From contig NZ_JBPSEH010000005.1 in NCBI RefSeq assembly GCF_051488685.1, positions 219,068 to 283,067 of the forward strand: 64,000 nt of DNA. The letters are read 5' to 3'. The DNA is from Melioribacter sp051488685. Its GTDB lineage: Bacteria; Bacteroidota; Ignavibacteria; Ignavibacteriales; Melioribacteraceae. Below are positions 1 through 9,920 of this stretch, piece by piece. The translations under genes were made by a program, and so were the position numbers. The notes below the pieces were generated by a model, which did not search any database, had not been told where the DNA came from, and saw only the letters and a program-made list of their open reading frames with translations. Numbering within the stretch: the stretch's first letter is position 1; every line of letters begins with the position of its first letter.

Positions 1-65
1 TTCGAATAGAAAGATAAAAGCCAAAAATTCTTATTTTTACGATTGAAGAAAAAAGGAACCTTATT

Positions 66-1121
66 ATGAAATTTCATCTCGTAACTGGAGCCTGCGGATT
101 TGTGGGCAGAAATACCGTAAAACAATTGCTTAAAAGAACAAACGACTACGTTATAATGGTTGACGACCTTTCTGTTGGAACTCATCCTACTACATGGCTC
201 AGTGATTCTTATTCAAAAAAATTTAAAGATATCGAAATTTTTGGCAAAGACGAACGTCTCTTTTTCTTTCAAACTGACATTAGAAAATTCCTAAATAAAT
301 TGCAGGAAGATAAAGACAGGTTGAGAAGAGAATACGGACTGAAGATAGAACGTTTTGGAGATGTATTTCATTTTGCTGCAATTGTAGGAGGACGCGCAAA
401 AATTGAAGGCGATCCGATGGCGGTTGCGCTCGATCTCTCGATCGACGCCGAATTTTTCAACTGGATTGCCAAGTCGAAACCAGAAAGAGTTCTTTATCCC
501 AGCTCTTCGGCTGCTTATCCAATTAATCTGCAAGCGGAAGGAAATGCTGTAGCTTTAAAGGAATCTTATATCGATATAAACGGTTATACGCTGGGGAAAC
601 CGGATATGACTTACGGCTGGACAAAACTAACAGGCGAGTACCTTGCGAAAATTGCAGCAGAACATTACGGAATTTCAATTGTGTGTATACGTCCTTTTTC
701 TGGATACGGCGAAGATCAAGATTTGAGTTATCCCGTACCAGCAATTGCAACACGAGCAGCACGCAAAGAAGACCCCTTCGAAGTTTGGGGCACCGGCCAA
801 CAAGGCAGGGACTTTGTGCATATTGACGATGTAATGGACTGTATGTTTCTGGCAATGGACAAAATTCACGACGGAACGGCAATCAATATAGGCTCGGGAA
901 AACTGACTTCTTTTATTGAATTAATCCAGCTCTTTACAAAATTTGCCGGCTATTCTCCTACAATTAAACCACTCACCGACAAACCAATGGGAGTCCATTC
1001 ACGTTATAGCGATATGAGTTTTGTTAAACAATTACTAAAATGGGAACCTAAAATATCACTTGAAGAAGGAATGAAACGAGTTTACGATGTGGCTGTAGAA
1101 AGAATTAAAAACAATAAATAA
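66..1121 (+). CDS. NAD-dependent sugar epimerase/dehydratase (extended SDR)
   Basis: A cytoplasmic nucleotide-sugar epimerase or dehydratase, probably supplying an activated sugar for the glycosyltransferases downstream. The 351 aa protein has the Rossmann glycine motif GACGFVGRN at residues 8-16, a Ser-rich active-site stretch (PSSSAAY, 145-151) and the catalytic pair Y183/K187 in YGWTKLTGEYL. Length is normal for the family. The ATG at 66 follows an AAAAGGAAC ribosome-binding site. It is the first gene of a plus-strand run and lies 9 bp before the next gene. The exact substrate (UDP-glucose, GDP-mannose or another) cannot be read from the sequence. Confidence 0.85.
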   Translation: MKFHLVTGACGFVGRNTVKQLLKRTNDYVIMVDDLSVGTHPTTWLSDSYSKKFKDIEIFGKDERLFFFQTDIRKFLNKLQEDKDRLRREYGLKIERFGDVFHFAAIVGGRAKIEGDPMAVALDLSIDAEFFNWIAKSKPERVLYPSSSAAYPINLQAEGNAVALKESYIDINGYTLGKPDMTYGWTKLTGEYLAKIAAEHYGISIVCIRPFSGYGEDQDLSYPVPAIATRAARKEDPFEVWGTGQQGRDFVHIDDVMDCMFLAMDKIHDGTAINIGSGKLTSFIELIQLFTKFAGYSPTIKPLTDKPMGVHSRYSDMSFVKQLLKWEPKISLEEGMKRVYDVAVERIKNNK

Positions 1122-1130
1122 TTATTCAAA

Positions 1131-2429
1131 ATGAAAAAAATTGTAATCTTCGGTCCCGGTCCGCAATTCAAAGGAGGAATTGCAAATTATACCACTTCGC
1201 TTGCTAAATCTTTGACTAAATTAGGTGCTGAGGTTTATATTGTATCCTGGATTCAACAATACCCTTCAATAATTCCGCGTGATTTCATCGACCGCTCGAG
1301 CAAAAAAAATTTTCTCGAGGGTACTCCAGTTAAAATTGAATATGTAACTAATTATAACAATCCTCTATCCTGGAACAAAACTGCTAAACTAATTAAAAAC
1401 ATCAACCCCGACATTGTAGTTTTTCAATGGGCAATTGCGGTGCAAGGATTACCGATGGGCTACATTGCCCGGAAATTAAAAACGACTTGCAATTGCGAAA
1501 TTATATTCGACCTCCATGTAGTGGCTCAGAAAGAAAGCAGTATACTCGATAAAATCTTCCTCAAATATGCCTTGAAAAAACCGCATACTTTTATTGTTCA
1601 TTCACTCAAAACTTTTGAGGAGTTAAAGGGAGTTTTTCCAAAACAAAAATTTATTCTTGTTGAAAATAAAGAGAGGGATAATCACGTCGAATTGTCACGA
1701 AAGGGAATTCAACAGGTTATTCGCCTCTATCATCCGATATACGACATGTTTACTCCCGATTTTAACATTGATCGGGAAAAAATTAAAACCGAGTTGGGAC
1801 TGAAAAAATATGTTTTCCTCTTTTTTGGATTTATAAGAAAATATAAAGGTTTGCACAACGTAATCCAGGCTTTTGCAAAGTTGGCTGCAGAACGAAACGA
1901 TGTATCGCTGTTAATTGTTGGCGAATCGTTCTGGCAAACACTCGACGAAAAAAAATTATCGACCCGTCTGAAAAACAAGCTTTTTGGCTTCCTCAAGAAT
2001 TTATTTACAGACGAGAAGGACGACGAAAGCAATTACAGACCTCTTGAACTGATTGATAAACTCGGAATTAGGGAGAGTGTGGTTGTTGTAAACAAATACG
2101 TTCCAAATGAAGAAGTGCACAAATATTTTCAAGTTGCAGATTGTAATGTTTTGTTTTATGAAGTTGCCACCCCATCGGGCGTAGAATCGATGGCATATAA
2201 TTTTAATTTACCGACGATCGCCACTGCGGTGGGACATTTTCCTGAAACTATTAAACACGGCTACAACGGCTATTTAGCAGAACCAAATAATATCGATTCG
2301 ATGTATCGCGTAATGAAAAATTTTATCGAAAATCCTATTCCAAGAGGAAGAATTGAAGAGCAGGCAAAGAAAATGACCTGGGTAAATTATGCAAAGGCAA
2401 TTCTTAATGAATATCATAAAAATGCATAA
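1131..2429 (+). CDS. GT4-family glycosyltransferase
   Basis: A GT-B fold glycosyltransferase of group 1, 432 aa. The N-terminal domain opens with a glycine-rich loop (GPGPQFKGGIANYT) typical of donor/acceptor binding. The C-terminal half carries the retaining-GT signature region with TPSGVESMAYNFNLPTIAT, in which the Glu would contact the sugar nucleotide. The phrase FGFIRKYKGLHNVIQAF matches the usual start of the second domain. It is cytoplasmic and probably adds a sugar to a lipid-linked oligosaccharide. It lies directly behind the epimerase and 16 bp before the YfhO-like gene, so co-transcription is likely. Donor and acceptor are unknown. Confidence 0.85.
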   Translation: MKKIVIFGPGPQFKGGIANYTTSLAKSLTKLGAEVYIVSWIQQYPSIIPRDFIDRSSKKNFLEGTPVKIEYVTNYNNPLSWNKTAKLIKNINPDIVVFQWAIAVQGLPMGYIARKLKTTCNCEIIFDLHVVAQKESSILDKIFLKYALKKPHTFIVHSLKTFEELKGVFPKQKFILVENKERDNHVELSRKGIQQVIRLYHPIYDMFTPDFNIDREKIKTELGLKKYVFLFFGFIRKYKGLHNVIQAFAKLAAERNDVSLLIVGESFWQTLDEKKLSTRLKNKLFGFLKNLFTDEKDDESNYRPLELIDKLGIRESVVVVNKYVPNEEVHKYFQVADCNVLFYEVATPSGVESMAYNFNLPTIATAVGHFPETIKHGYNGYLAEPNNIDSMYRVMKNFIENPIPRGRIEEQAKKMTWVNYAKAILNEYHKNA

Positions 2430-2445
2430 AATCAATGGTGATTAA

Positions 2446-4968
2446 ATGAGCAAACAAAAGAAAGGAACCACAACAAAAAAAGAGTCAAGTGAATTTGGCT
2501 TTTCAATTGTGAATTTAATTCCCGAAAAATATAGAACGCCGATTTTACTATTGATTATTCTTTTGCTCATGTTCGCTTTTTTTTCTCCTGTAATGTTCGG
2601 CGATAAAACCACAACGTCAGGCGACCTTATTCAAATTAAGAGTATGAGACAATATGCACTAAAAGAGCGAGATGGAGTTTCTTTGTGGAATCCTTACATC
2701 TTTTGTGGAATGCCGGCAGTTGTTACCTCGATGTCGGTTCGTTATTATGACTTAACCGCCATGCTCTATTCATTTTCTTCAAAAATTTACTCAGCAGCTT
2801 TTAAAAACTACAATGCAATTTATACCTTCAATTTATTAATACTTGCATTTACTGCGTTTTTTTTCATGCGGAAATTCGGAGCTTCCCGAGGTATTGCTTT
2901 CATAACTGCAACTTCGGCTGCCTTCAGTACTGGTATTATTGTACTCTTTTTTATCGGACACACAACAAAACTGATGAGCCTTTCAATCTTTCCCTTTATT
3001 ATGATGATGCTCTTTAAATTCCAGAAAGAAATAAAAATACTAGACGTTTTATTGTTTATAGTCGGATTACATATTCTGGTATTTGGGGCACACGTTCAAA
3101 TTGTTTTTTATTTTGGGTTAGCATCATTAATTTATTTCATTTATTACTTTGCTCATGCAATTTACACTAAAAACAATTTTTTGAGGAATCAGCTTTTTAA
3201 GTCGATTGCCGTTTCAATTGTCGCTGCCGTAATTGCAGTCCTAATGTCGTATGATACTTACGGGCAGCTATTCGAATACAAACCTTATTCAACGCGTGGT
3301 ACAGAAAGTATAGTTGAAAAAGAAAATAAAAGTGCACAAAGCGAATCCGATTTTTATCAGTATGCAACCAACTGGTCTTTCTCGCCCGGCGAAGTATTAA
3401 CTTTCATTGTGCCTTCTTATTACGGCTTTGGCAGGTCTACTTACAAAGGTCCTCTAACAAACTATCAACCCGTCGAAGTCAACACCTATTTCGGTCAAAT
3501 GCCTTTCGTCGATACTGCGATGTACATGGGAGTAATAATTTTTGCTCTTGGTATTATGACAATTATTTTGAGATGGAAAGACCCGATGGTACGGTATTTT
3601 ACAATTGTCATACTTTTCTTTCTATTAATTTCATTTGGAAGGACATTCCCCATCGTCTATAATCTGATGTATTACTATTTCCCCTATTTCGATAACTTCA
3701 GAGCACCGTCGATGATACTTCATGTAATTCAGATCATCTTTCCACTGTTAGCGGGATTGGGTTTGATGAAATTATCCGAATTGCGAAAAGAAAAAAACAT
3801 TGCTTATCTGAAGAATTTTAAAAACACTGCACTTGTTTTTTCAGGTCTTTTTGTTATTTCAATAATTTTTGGTGGTCTTTTGTCCGACTGGTTTGTTTCG
3901 AGAGTAAATACCTATGCGACTTCCCTTAGCAATCAGCAGCAAGCACAAATGTTCAATGCACTTTCCGATTATATGGCCGATATGTTCCGCGGCGATCTAC
4001 AAATTGCAATGGCACTTTTGACACTTACATTTGGATTGATCTACGCATATTTGAACAACAATATTAAAAAGGAAGTACTGCTCGGCGCTCTTGCATTCTT
4101 GATTATTTTTGACCTTTTCAGGATCGGTAGTCGCGGCGCACATTATGAAGATTCACAGAAAATTGAAGATATGTTTCGTCAACCGGAATATGTAACAGCT
4201 ATAAAAAACAAAAACGATAAAGAGCCATTTAGAATATTAAATTTAAAACAGGACGGCTCTCTCGGTTCAATTTCCAACAATGGAAATTATAATGTTTATT
4301 TTCTTTTAGAAGATTTTTTTGGCTACTCAGCAGCTAAACCACGAGCATATCAAGATATTATCGACGTTGTAACACCAGCAAATATTACGCTCTGGCGAAT
4401 GGCTAATGTAAAATATATCATTACCGACAGACCGTATAATCCAATGGGGCTAATTCCTATTTATCAATCGGGAAATACTTTTGTTTACGAAAATCAAAAT
4501 GCACTTCCGAGACTCTATTTCGTCGATACGGTTGAGGTCAGAAAACCGATTGAAATTCTCAATGCTGTTGCTAACGACAAATTCGATCCGAAAGTAAAAG
4601 CATTCATCGAAAGTGGTAATTTGAATCTGGACAAAACTGACTCAACTACTACATTGAATATCGTTTCATATAGCGACGAAAAAATTACAGCAAGAGCCAC
4701 AACATCAGGAAACAATTTTCTCGTTTTTAGCACCACTTACCTGCCAGGTTGGAAAGCTTTTATCGACGGCAAAAAGACAGAAGTATATAAGACTAACCAC
4801 GCTTTTATGGGAATAGCTGTTCCTAAAGGTTCACACGAAATTCAATTTATCTATGAACCAAATTCGTTTTTGACTGGCAAGTATCTCTCGCTTGTTCTTA
4901 ATTTAATTCTCTTTGCTTCGATTGCCGTTGCAATCGTAATAAACAAGAAAAACAAACAAAAGAAATGA
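2446..4968 (+). CDS. YfhO-family polytopic membrane protein
   Basis: A large membrane protein (840 aa) with about a dozen hydrophobic segments across roughly the first 560 residues, a soluble C-terminal domain, and a last membrane helix near 805-830. The C-terminal domain contains YLPGWKAFIDGK, a hallmark of the YfhO family; members resemble GT-C type glycosyltransferases involved in modifying cell-envelope glycopolymers. The role here is inferred: transfer of a lipid-linked sugar outside the membrane. Its stop codon overlaps the start of the flippase gene (ATGA), which indicates translational coupling with the next envelope gene. Confidence 0.8.
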   Translation: MSKQKKGTTTKKESSEFGFSIVNLIPEKYRTPILLLIILLLMFAFFSPVMFGDKTTTSGDLIQIKSMRQYALKERDGVSLWNPYIFCGMPAVVTSMSVRYYDLTAMLYSFSSKIYSAAFKNYNAIYTFNLLILAFTAFFFMRKFGASRGIAFITATSAAFSTGIIVLFFIGHTTKLMSLSIFPFIMMMLFKFQKEIKILDVLLFIVGLHILVFGAHVQIVFYFGLASLIYFIYYFAHAIYTKNNFLRNQLFKSIAVSIVAAVIAVLMSYDTYGQLFEYKPYSTRGTESIVEKENKSAQSESDFYQYATNWSFSPGEVLTFIVPSYYGFGRSTYKGPLTNYQPVEVNTYFGQMPFVDTAMYMGVIIFALGIMTIILRWKDPMVRYFTIVILFFLLISFGRTFPIVYNLMYYYFPYFDNFRAPSMILHVIQIIFPLLAGLGLMKLSELRKEKNIAYLKNFKNTALVFSGLFVISIIFGGLLSDWFVSRVNTYATSLSNQQQAQMFNALSDYMADMFRGDLQIAMALLTLTFGLIYAYLNNNIKKEVLLGALAFLIIFDLFRIGSRGAHYEDSQKIEDMFRQPEYVTAIKNKNDKEPFRILNLKQDGSLGSISNNGNYNVYFLLEDFFGYSAAKPRAYQDIIDVVTPANITLWRMANVKYIITDRPYNPMGLIPIYQSGNTFVYENQNALPRLYFVDTVEVRKPIEILNAVANDKFDPKVKAFIESGNLNLDKTDSTTTLNIVSYSDEKITARATTSGNNFLVFSTTYLPGWKAFIDGKKTEVYKTNHAFMGIAVPKGSHEIQFIYEPNSFLTGKYLSLVLNLILFASIAVAIVINKKNKQKK

Positions 4969-6419
4969 TTGAACGGCTCAAGGGTACACTGAGAGATACG
5001 TTTGTTTACAGCATTAGTAACATAGCGCCTAAATTAATAGGCGTTGTACTCCTTCCCATTTATACCGCTTATTTAACACAGCAGGATTTCGGTAAATGGG
5101 ATTTACTCGATATAACTACAAATATACTTGCCGAAATTTTTCTTCTCGGGCAAGCTGCCTCTATAATTTTTCTGAATAATAGTTCCGAGTACAAAGCAAA
5201 GAAGAAAGAAGCACTCTTTACGATTACGATATTTTTGGTAGTTGTATGCACTCTTTTAATTTTATTCAGCGAAATTATTATTGGCATTTATAAAGGTTCA
5301 GATATTGCCAATTTAATTAAACCAATTTACATAAGATTGATTGTTTGGATTGTTTTCTTTCGAACCCTCAATAATCTTTTTCTATCAAAATTCCGTGCTG
5401 AAGAAAAAGCAATATTTTTCACATCGGTCAGTATTGTTAAATTAGTATTGATTGCTGCTGGGATAATATTTGCATTAACAATATTGAACAAAGGATTAGA
5501 AGGAATATTTACGGCGACATTAATTGGCGAAGCTATTATAACATTATTTCTCCTTCTTAAATTGTTGAACCAGATGTCGTATCGATTTGACGGTGAACTT
5601 TTGAAAGTGTCGTTTAAATTCGGATTTCCTTTAGTATTCGGTACAATTGGAATCATGATTCTGAATCTGAGCGATCGTTATATTATAACTTACTTACTTG
5701 GAGCAGAGTCGAATGCAATATATGGTTTAGGATATCGTATTGCTGGCGTGCTCAATATGTTTTTTATAATGCCTTTTAGTTTAAGTTTAATGCCGATAGC
5801 TTTTAAATATTTTGGTCAGGAGGGCGATAAACGTTTTTTCAGTAAATTAATGACCTATTCGGCTTTTATGTTTATATGGGGAAGCATTGCTATCTCGCTC
5901 TTTAGCAGAGAAGTGGTAAATTTATTTGCCGAAAAGCCCGAGTATTATTCGGCTTACATGGTTGTACCGATTATACTTATTTCGTATTCGCTAAGTGGAA
6001 TGAGAGTGACGGCTTCGCTTGGAATGATGCTGACAAAGAATACAAAACACATTGCTACAATTACACTCAGTGCGGCGATATTAAATGTTATACTTAATTT
6101 TATTTTTATACCGAAATATGGAATAATAGCAGCGGCGCTCAACACATTGATTGCCTATGTAATATTTTATCTTGCTACGTTAATGGTGTCAAATAAGCAT
6201 CTTAAAATTCCTTTTGAGAACAACAAAATCTCTTTTATGATTTTATTGGGGATTTTACTTTCGGCACCGGTTTATTTTTTGCCTCAGAATATCATGTACA
6301 CATTTATAAAAATATTTTTAATAGGCGCATTCCCTTTTATACTTTATATATTCAGATTTTACGAAGAACGAGAGCTGGAGTATATTAAAAAATTTATAAA
6401 ATTAATAATTAATTTGTAA
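4965..6419 (+). CDS. Polysaccharide flippase (Wzx/MOP superfamily)
   Basis: An integral membrane protein of 484 aa with about twelve to fourteen hydrophobic helices and the family-typical opening RDTFVYSISNIAPKLIGVVLLP. Proteins of this group move lipid-linked oligosaccharide units across the cytoplasmic membrane. The ATG overlaps the preceding stop codon by four bases. The neighbouring transferases suggest it exports the product of this cluster. The gene becomes AT-rich towards its 3' end, where it meets the AT-rich segment beginning near 6420. Confident at family level; the cargo is unknown. Confidence 0.85.
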   Translation: MIERLKGTLRDTFVYSISNIAPKLIGVVLLPIYTAYLTQQDFGKWDLLDITTNILAEIFLLGQAASIIFLNNSSEYKAKKKEALFTITIFLVVVCTLLILFSEIIIGIYKGSDIANLIKPIYIRLIVWIVFFRTLNNLFLSKFRAEEKAIFFTSVSIVKLVLIAAGIIFALTILNKGLEGIFTATLIGEAIITLFLLLKLLNQMSYRFDGELLKVSFKFGFPLVFGTIGIMILNLSDRYIITYLLGAESNAIYGLGYRIAGVLNMFFIMPFSLSLMPIAFKYFGQEGDKRFFSKLMTYSAFMFIWGSIAISLFSREVVNLFAEKPEYYSAYMVVPIILISYSLSGMRVTASLGMMLTKNTKHIATITLSAAILNVILNFIFIPKYGIIAAALNTLIAYVIFYLATLMVSNKHLKIPFENNKISFMILLGILLSAPVYFLPQNIMYTFIKIFLIGAFPFILYIFRFYEERELEYIKKFIKLIINL

Positions 6420-8215
6420 AGTTATTTTAATAAACAAAAAGGTATAATATGAATGAATATCAAATATCTGTAATAATATGTACTTATAATCGTGCTAGGT
6501 ACTTGCCTATAGCATTAAATTCATTAAAAGAACAGAAATTTGACAAGAATGAATATGAAATAATAATAGTAAATAATAATTCTACTGATAACACAGAAAA
6601 AGTTTGTAAAGATTTTATCGACCAAAATCCTAATCTTAATATTAAATACGTAATTGAAAAACAAAAAGGATTATCAGCCGCAAGAAATAGGGGTATTAAT
6701 GAAGCCACTGGAGAGATAATTATTTTTATTGATGATGATGCTGAATTAACACCAAATTATTTAGAAGAAGCAAAAAAGTTCTTCAGTCAACATCCAAATG
6801 TTGATGCAATGGGGGGAAAGATAATCCCTAAATATGAAGAAAATAAAGAACCAGAATGGATGTCAGTTTTCTTATGGGGTTTGGTTACTAAATCTGATTG
6901 GGGAAATAAGATAAAAAAATATCCTTATAGTAAATATCCCCCAGGATGTAGTATGGCTTTTAGAAAAAGCGTCTTTAATGATATCGGATTATTTAATACA
7001 GATATACACTCAAGGTGTGACGACAAGTATATATTTTTACAGCTTAAAAAAAGGAAAAAAAGATTTCTTTATAATCCCAATTTTGTATTATATCATCATA
7101 TTAATAAAGAAAGACTAGAATTAAAATCTCTAAAAAATATATCCCTTTTAGTAGGAGAAGGCGAGAGGATTAGGTTAAGAAATTCTAATATATTTAGTAA
7201 AATTCTAAAAGTAATTGAATATATACTTAAACTAATAATTAGTATTTTTATTGGCATTTTTTTCATTATAACAATGCAGTACAATAAAGGAACATACTTA
7301 ATTAAAAATCGATGGTACACTTTAGTGGGGTATTTTCATAAGGATTTGAAATGAACTACGAAAAAATAAGTATCTTTTTTAATTTAATGCTTCAATCAAT
7401 ACTTTCAATTGTAAAAGTATTGATTTTATCGAAAATTAAAACAAGTATAATAAAAGTGAGAATTCCGAAAAAGGAATGCATAATATTAGCAAATGGCCCT
7501 TCATTAAGAAAGGATATTGAACTTTATAAAAATAAACTAAGTAATTATAGTATTATGTGCGTTAACTTATTTGCATTATCAGAAATATACACAAAAATTA
7601 AACCTGATTTCTATGTATTAGCTGCACCTGAATTCTGGTTAGAAAGAACTACAGAGTTCATGCATAAATCAAGAGAAAATCTATTGCATACTTTAATTGA
7701 AAAAACAAATTGGGAATTAGTGCTTTTTTTACCTTTCAGGGCCTCAAAATCTCAATTTTATAAAGAACTACAAAAAAATGATAATATCAGAATTATTTTT
7801 TTCAACGATACTCCCATAGAAGGTTTTAATAAAATTAATTTTTTACTATTTAAATACAATCTTGGTATGCCAAGACCGCACAATGTATTAATTCCATCGA
7901 TTTTTTTGGGAATTAACATTGGATTTAAAAAAATATATATTATGGGCGCTGACCATTCTTGGCACGAAGAAATAAAAATTGACACAACTAATTCTGTTAC
8001 TATAAACCACGAACATTTTTATGACAAATCAGAAGTTCGCATGCCTATGTATAAATTAGATGGAAAACCTTATCACATTCATGATATCTTTAGAAAATTA
8101 CATTATGCATTCAAGGGTTATTTCATTCTTGAAGAATATTCCAAGTATAGAAACACATCCATAATTAATATTAGCACTAAAAGTTATATTGATGCATTTC
8201 AAAGAGGTAATTTAA
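6420..8215 (+). other. AT-rich segment, probable transferred or recombined insert
   Basis: The two genes here are visibly poorer in G and C than their neighbours (for example only 9 G/C in the 60 bases from 7081 to 7140) and favour AAT, ATA, TTA and AAA codons. The composition returns to the local average close to 8280, inside a truncated gene that has lost its 5' part. This pattern suggests replacement of part of a polysaccharide locus by recombination. No transposase, integrase or flanking repeat was found, so the boundaries are approximate. Confidence 0.5.
6449..7354 (+). CDS. GT2-family glycosyltransferase
   Basis: A GT-A fold glycosyltransferase of 301 aa. It opens with the nucleotide-binding strand ISVIICTYNRARYLP and carries the metal/sugar-nucleotide acidic motif DDD at residues 95-97 in FIDDDAEL. 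A hydrophobic stretch near residues 250-275 probably anchors the C-terminus to the membrane. Inverting family 2 enzymes of this kind extend surface glycans. It overlaps the next gene by four bases (ATGA). Codon use is much more AT-rich than in the genes before 6000 and after 8300, so it may have been acquired separately. Confidence 0.85.
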   Translation: MNEYQISVIICTYNRARYLPIALNSLKEQKFDKNEYEIIIVNNNSTDNTEKVCKDFIDQNPNLNIKYVIEKQKGLSAARNRGINEATGEIIIFIDDDAELTPNYLEEAKKFFSQHPNVDAMGGKIIPKYEENKEPEWMSVFLWGLVTKSDWGNKIKKYPYSKYPPGCSMAFRKSVFNDIGLFNTDIHSRCDDKYIFLQLKKRKKRFLYNPNFVLYHHINKERLELKSLKNISLLVGEGERIRLRNSNIFSKILKVIEYILKLIISIFIGIFFIITMQYNKGTYLIKNRWYTLVGYFHKDLK

Positions 8216-8220
8216 TATAA
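7351..8220 (+). CDS. DUF115-like / 6-hydroxymethylpterin-pyrophosphokinase-like protein
   Basis: A 289 aa protein resembling the DUF115 fold found in surface-glycan clusters. The early motif ECIILANGPSLRKDI (residues 42-56; NGPSL at 48-52) and the later IYIMGADHSWHEE match that group's GxGPSL and GADH-type landmarks. Family members are found beside glycosyltransferases and are thought to be sialyl- or other glycan-related transferases; no activity can be assigned here. It is AT-rich like the GT2 gene that overlaps its start. Its stop codon lies at the edge of the truncated glycosyltransferase remnant. Confidence 0.55.
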   Translation: MNYEKISIFFNLMLQSILSIVKVLILSKIKTSIIKVRIPKKECIILANGPSLRKDIELYKNKLSNYSIMCVNLFALSEIYTKIKPDFYVLAAPEFWLERTTEFMHKSRENLLHTLIEKTNWELVLFLPFRASKSQFYKELQKNDNIRIIFFNDTPIEGFNKINFLLFKYNLGMPRPHNVLIPSIFLGINIGFKKIYIMGADHSWHEEIKIDTTNSVTINHEHFYDKSEVRMPMYKLDGKPYHIHDIFRKLHYAFKGYFILEEYSKYRNTSIINISTKSYIDAFQRGNLI

Positions 8221-9133
8221 ATTTATTTTTATAACTAAATTTCATACAAATTTATCAAGACTACTAAATAAAAAAGACCATAAAAGAGGGCGAGAGGAAC
8301 TCATTGCATTTTTCAAAGGAGACGAATCGAAACTAGAATGGGTAGAAAATCAACGTCGTGCAGTTCGTGATATCCTTAAAAATGCTATCGAAAATAATCC
8401 GGATATACTTTTTATATTAAAACAACATCCACAAGAAAACGCACCGGAGCGTCCCGAACCTGTGGTCAACGAGATGAGCGAACTGGCACATTACCCAAAT
8501 GTTCTTTATTTATGTAATGAAGAATCGATACACGATCTAATTTCTGTCTCTGATTTATGGACGTGTTTCGAATCGACGACGGCACTCGAAAGCTGGCTTA
8601 TGGGCAAACAAACCATATTTATCAATCCCGAACCAAACTTCAACCGTGACCCACTCTACAAAGGCTCCGCATTGGCTAATAGTTATAATGAATTTTGTAA
8701 TATGATTTATGAGTATTACTCCACAGGTAAACTCTCCTCATTCTTCTTACCGGAAAAAGTAGAAATACGCAAAGAGTTAATAAAAAATATCATTGGCTAT
8801 GGTGACGGTCTAAATCATATACGTGTTTCTTACTATTTTAAGAAAACACTCGATAAAATTTCCGAGGGATATTTTAAACCGACTTACAAATTGCATCTTT
8901 GGCATTTTATAGTTTACCTGCTAATTCGTATTGCCGCTCCATTCTACAACCGGAAGATTTATTCGAAAATCTATAAACTAAAAAAACACCTTTGGGTATT
9001 CGAAAACTACAAAATGGAAAAACTTAACCATCTTTATAAAAGATATAAAACTTATCTTGATGAATTTTATGAAGTGAATAAAATTGAAGAAAAATACCAT
9101 ACCGACGTTTTGTTCAAGAGTTTATTCAAATAA
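8216..9133 (+). pseudogene. 5'-truncated surface-carbohydrate glycosyltransferase
   Basis: A reading frame is open from 8216 to 9133, but the first canonical start codon is a GTG at 8462. Protein-like sequence clearly runs upstream of that GTG: codons from about 8270 read as a charged helix, then NNPDILFILKQHPQENAPE, continuous with the later core NVLYLCNEESIHDLISVSD and CFESTTALESWLMGKQTIF. This resembles the C-terminal donor-binding half of polysaccharide (CDP-glycerol transferase-like) enzymes, which are usually near 450-500 aa. The N-terminal half is missing exactly where the AT-rich segment ends. It is probably a remnant; a 223 aa product from the GTG is possible but would lack most of the fold. 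Confidence 0.6.
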
Positions 9134-9208
9134 AGAACACATCTATTCATAGTTAATTTTATTTATCTTTTTTCAGAAACACATCCCATTGTTTCTTATT
9201 TTTGGAGC

Positions 9209-9916
9209 ATGGAAAAGGAAGAAATACTTTTACCCGGTTTAAATTATCAGGTCGAATTTTTGTTCAAATATCTGATTCCCAAACCGGAAAAGATCCTGAT
9301 TGCAGGAAGCGGTGCTTTCTATGCCGCCTCCCTTATTGCAGCACATTTTAATACGTCAGTCGATTTGATTGTAGAAGATTATCAATCGTTACTCGAAACC
9401 AGACTTCTCGGCGAAAATAATCCTTCAGTAAATATCAAAATGATGAGTTTCGAAAATACCGATTACGCCGAGCACGAATTCGACCTCATTTATGCTCAGG
9501 CATCCGTTTCTACTCCCGACAGGAACAAAATTATCAAAGAATTTAAAAGAATACTGAAACCCGGAGGACACTTATGCGTCGGCGAAATGGTTCATCTCTC
9601 AGATAAGTATCCCGCTTTTATTAAGGACATCTACGCAAACTCTTATTTGAATCCCTTGAAAATTGATGAGTTAAAAAAATATTATGTAGAAAGAAAATTC
9701 AAAATTCTTCAGGAAAAAAACCTGTCGTATACGCTAAAGGATTATTACAGGGAAGTCAAACGAAAATTAGAGAAAAGCACAACAGAATTAGACCCTTCTG
9801 AAAAAAGTTATTATAAAAAAACCATTAATCGGATAAAACACGAAGCGTACGCTTATCTCAATCTGGGCGCTAGCAAACATATCGGTTTTTATCTTTTATT
9901 ATTGCAGAAGGATTAA
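9209..9916 (+). CDS. Class I SAM-dependent methyltransferase
   Basis: A 235 aa cytoplasmic protein with a Rossmann-type SAM site: ILIAGSGAFYAASLIAAHF forms motif I, VEDYQ the acidic residue region after strand 2, and LKPGGHLCVGEM the typical post-motif of class I methyltransferases. The ATG at 9209 has a short GGAG upstream. It lies 4 bp from the rRNA methyltransferase gene and probably shares its transcript. The substrate is unknown; small-molecule or lipid targets are as likely as macromolecules. Confidence 0.75.
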   Translation: MEKEEILLPGLNYQVEFLFKYLIPKPEKILIAGSGAFYAASLIAAHFNTSVDLIVEDYQSLLETRLLGENNPSVNIKMMSFENTDYAEHEFDLIYAQASVSTPDRNKIIKEFKRILKPGGHLCVGEMVHLSDKYPAFIKDIYANSYLNPLKIDELKKYYVERKFKILQEKNLSYTLKDYYREVKRKLEKSTTELDPSEKSYYKKTINRIKHEAYAYLNLGASKHIGFYLLLLQKD

Positions 9917-9920
9917 AAAA

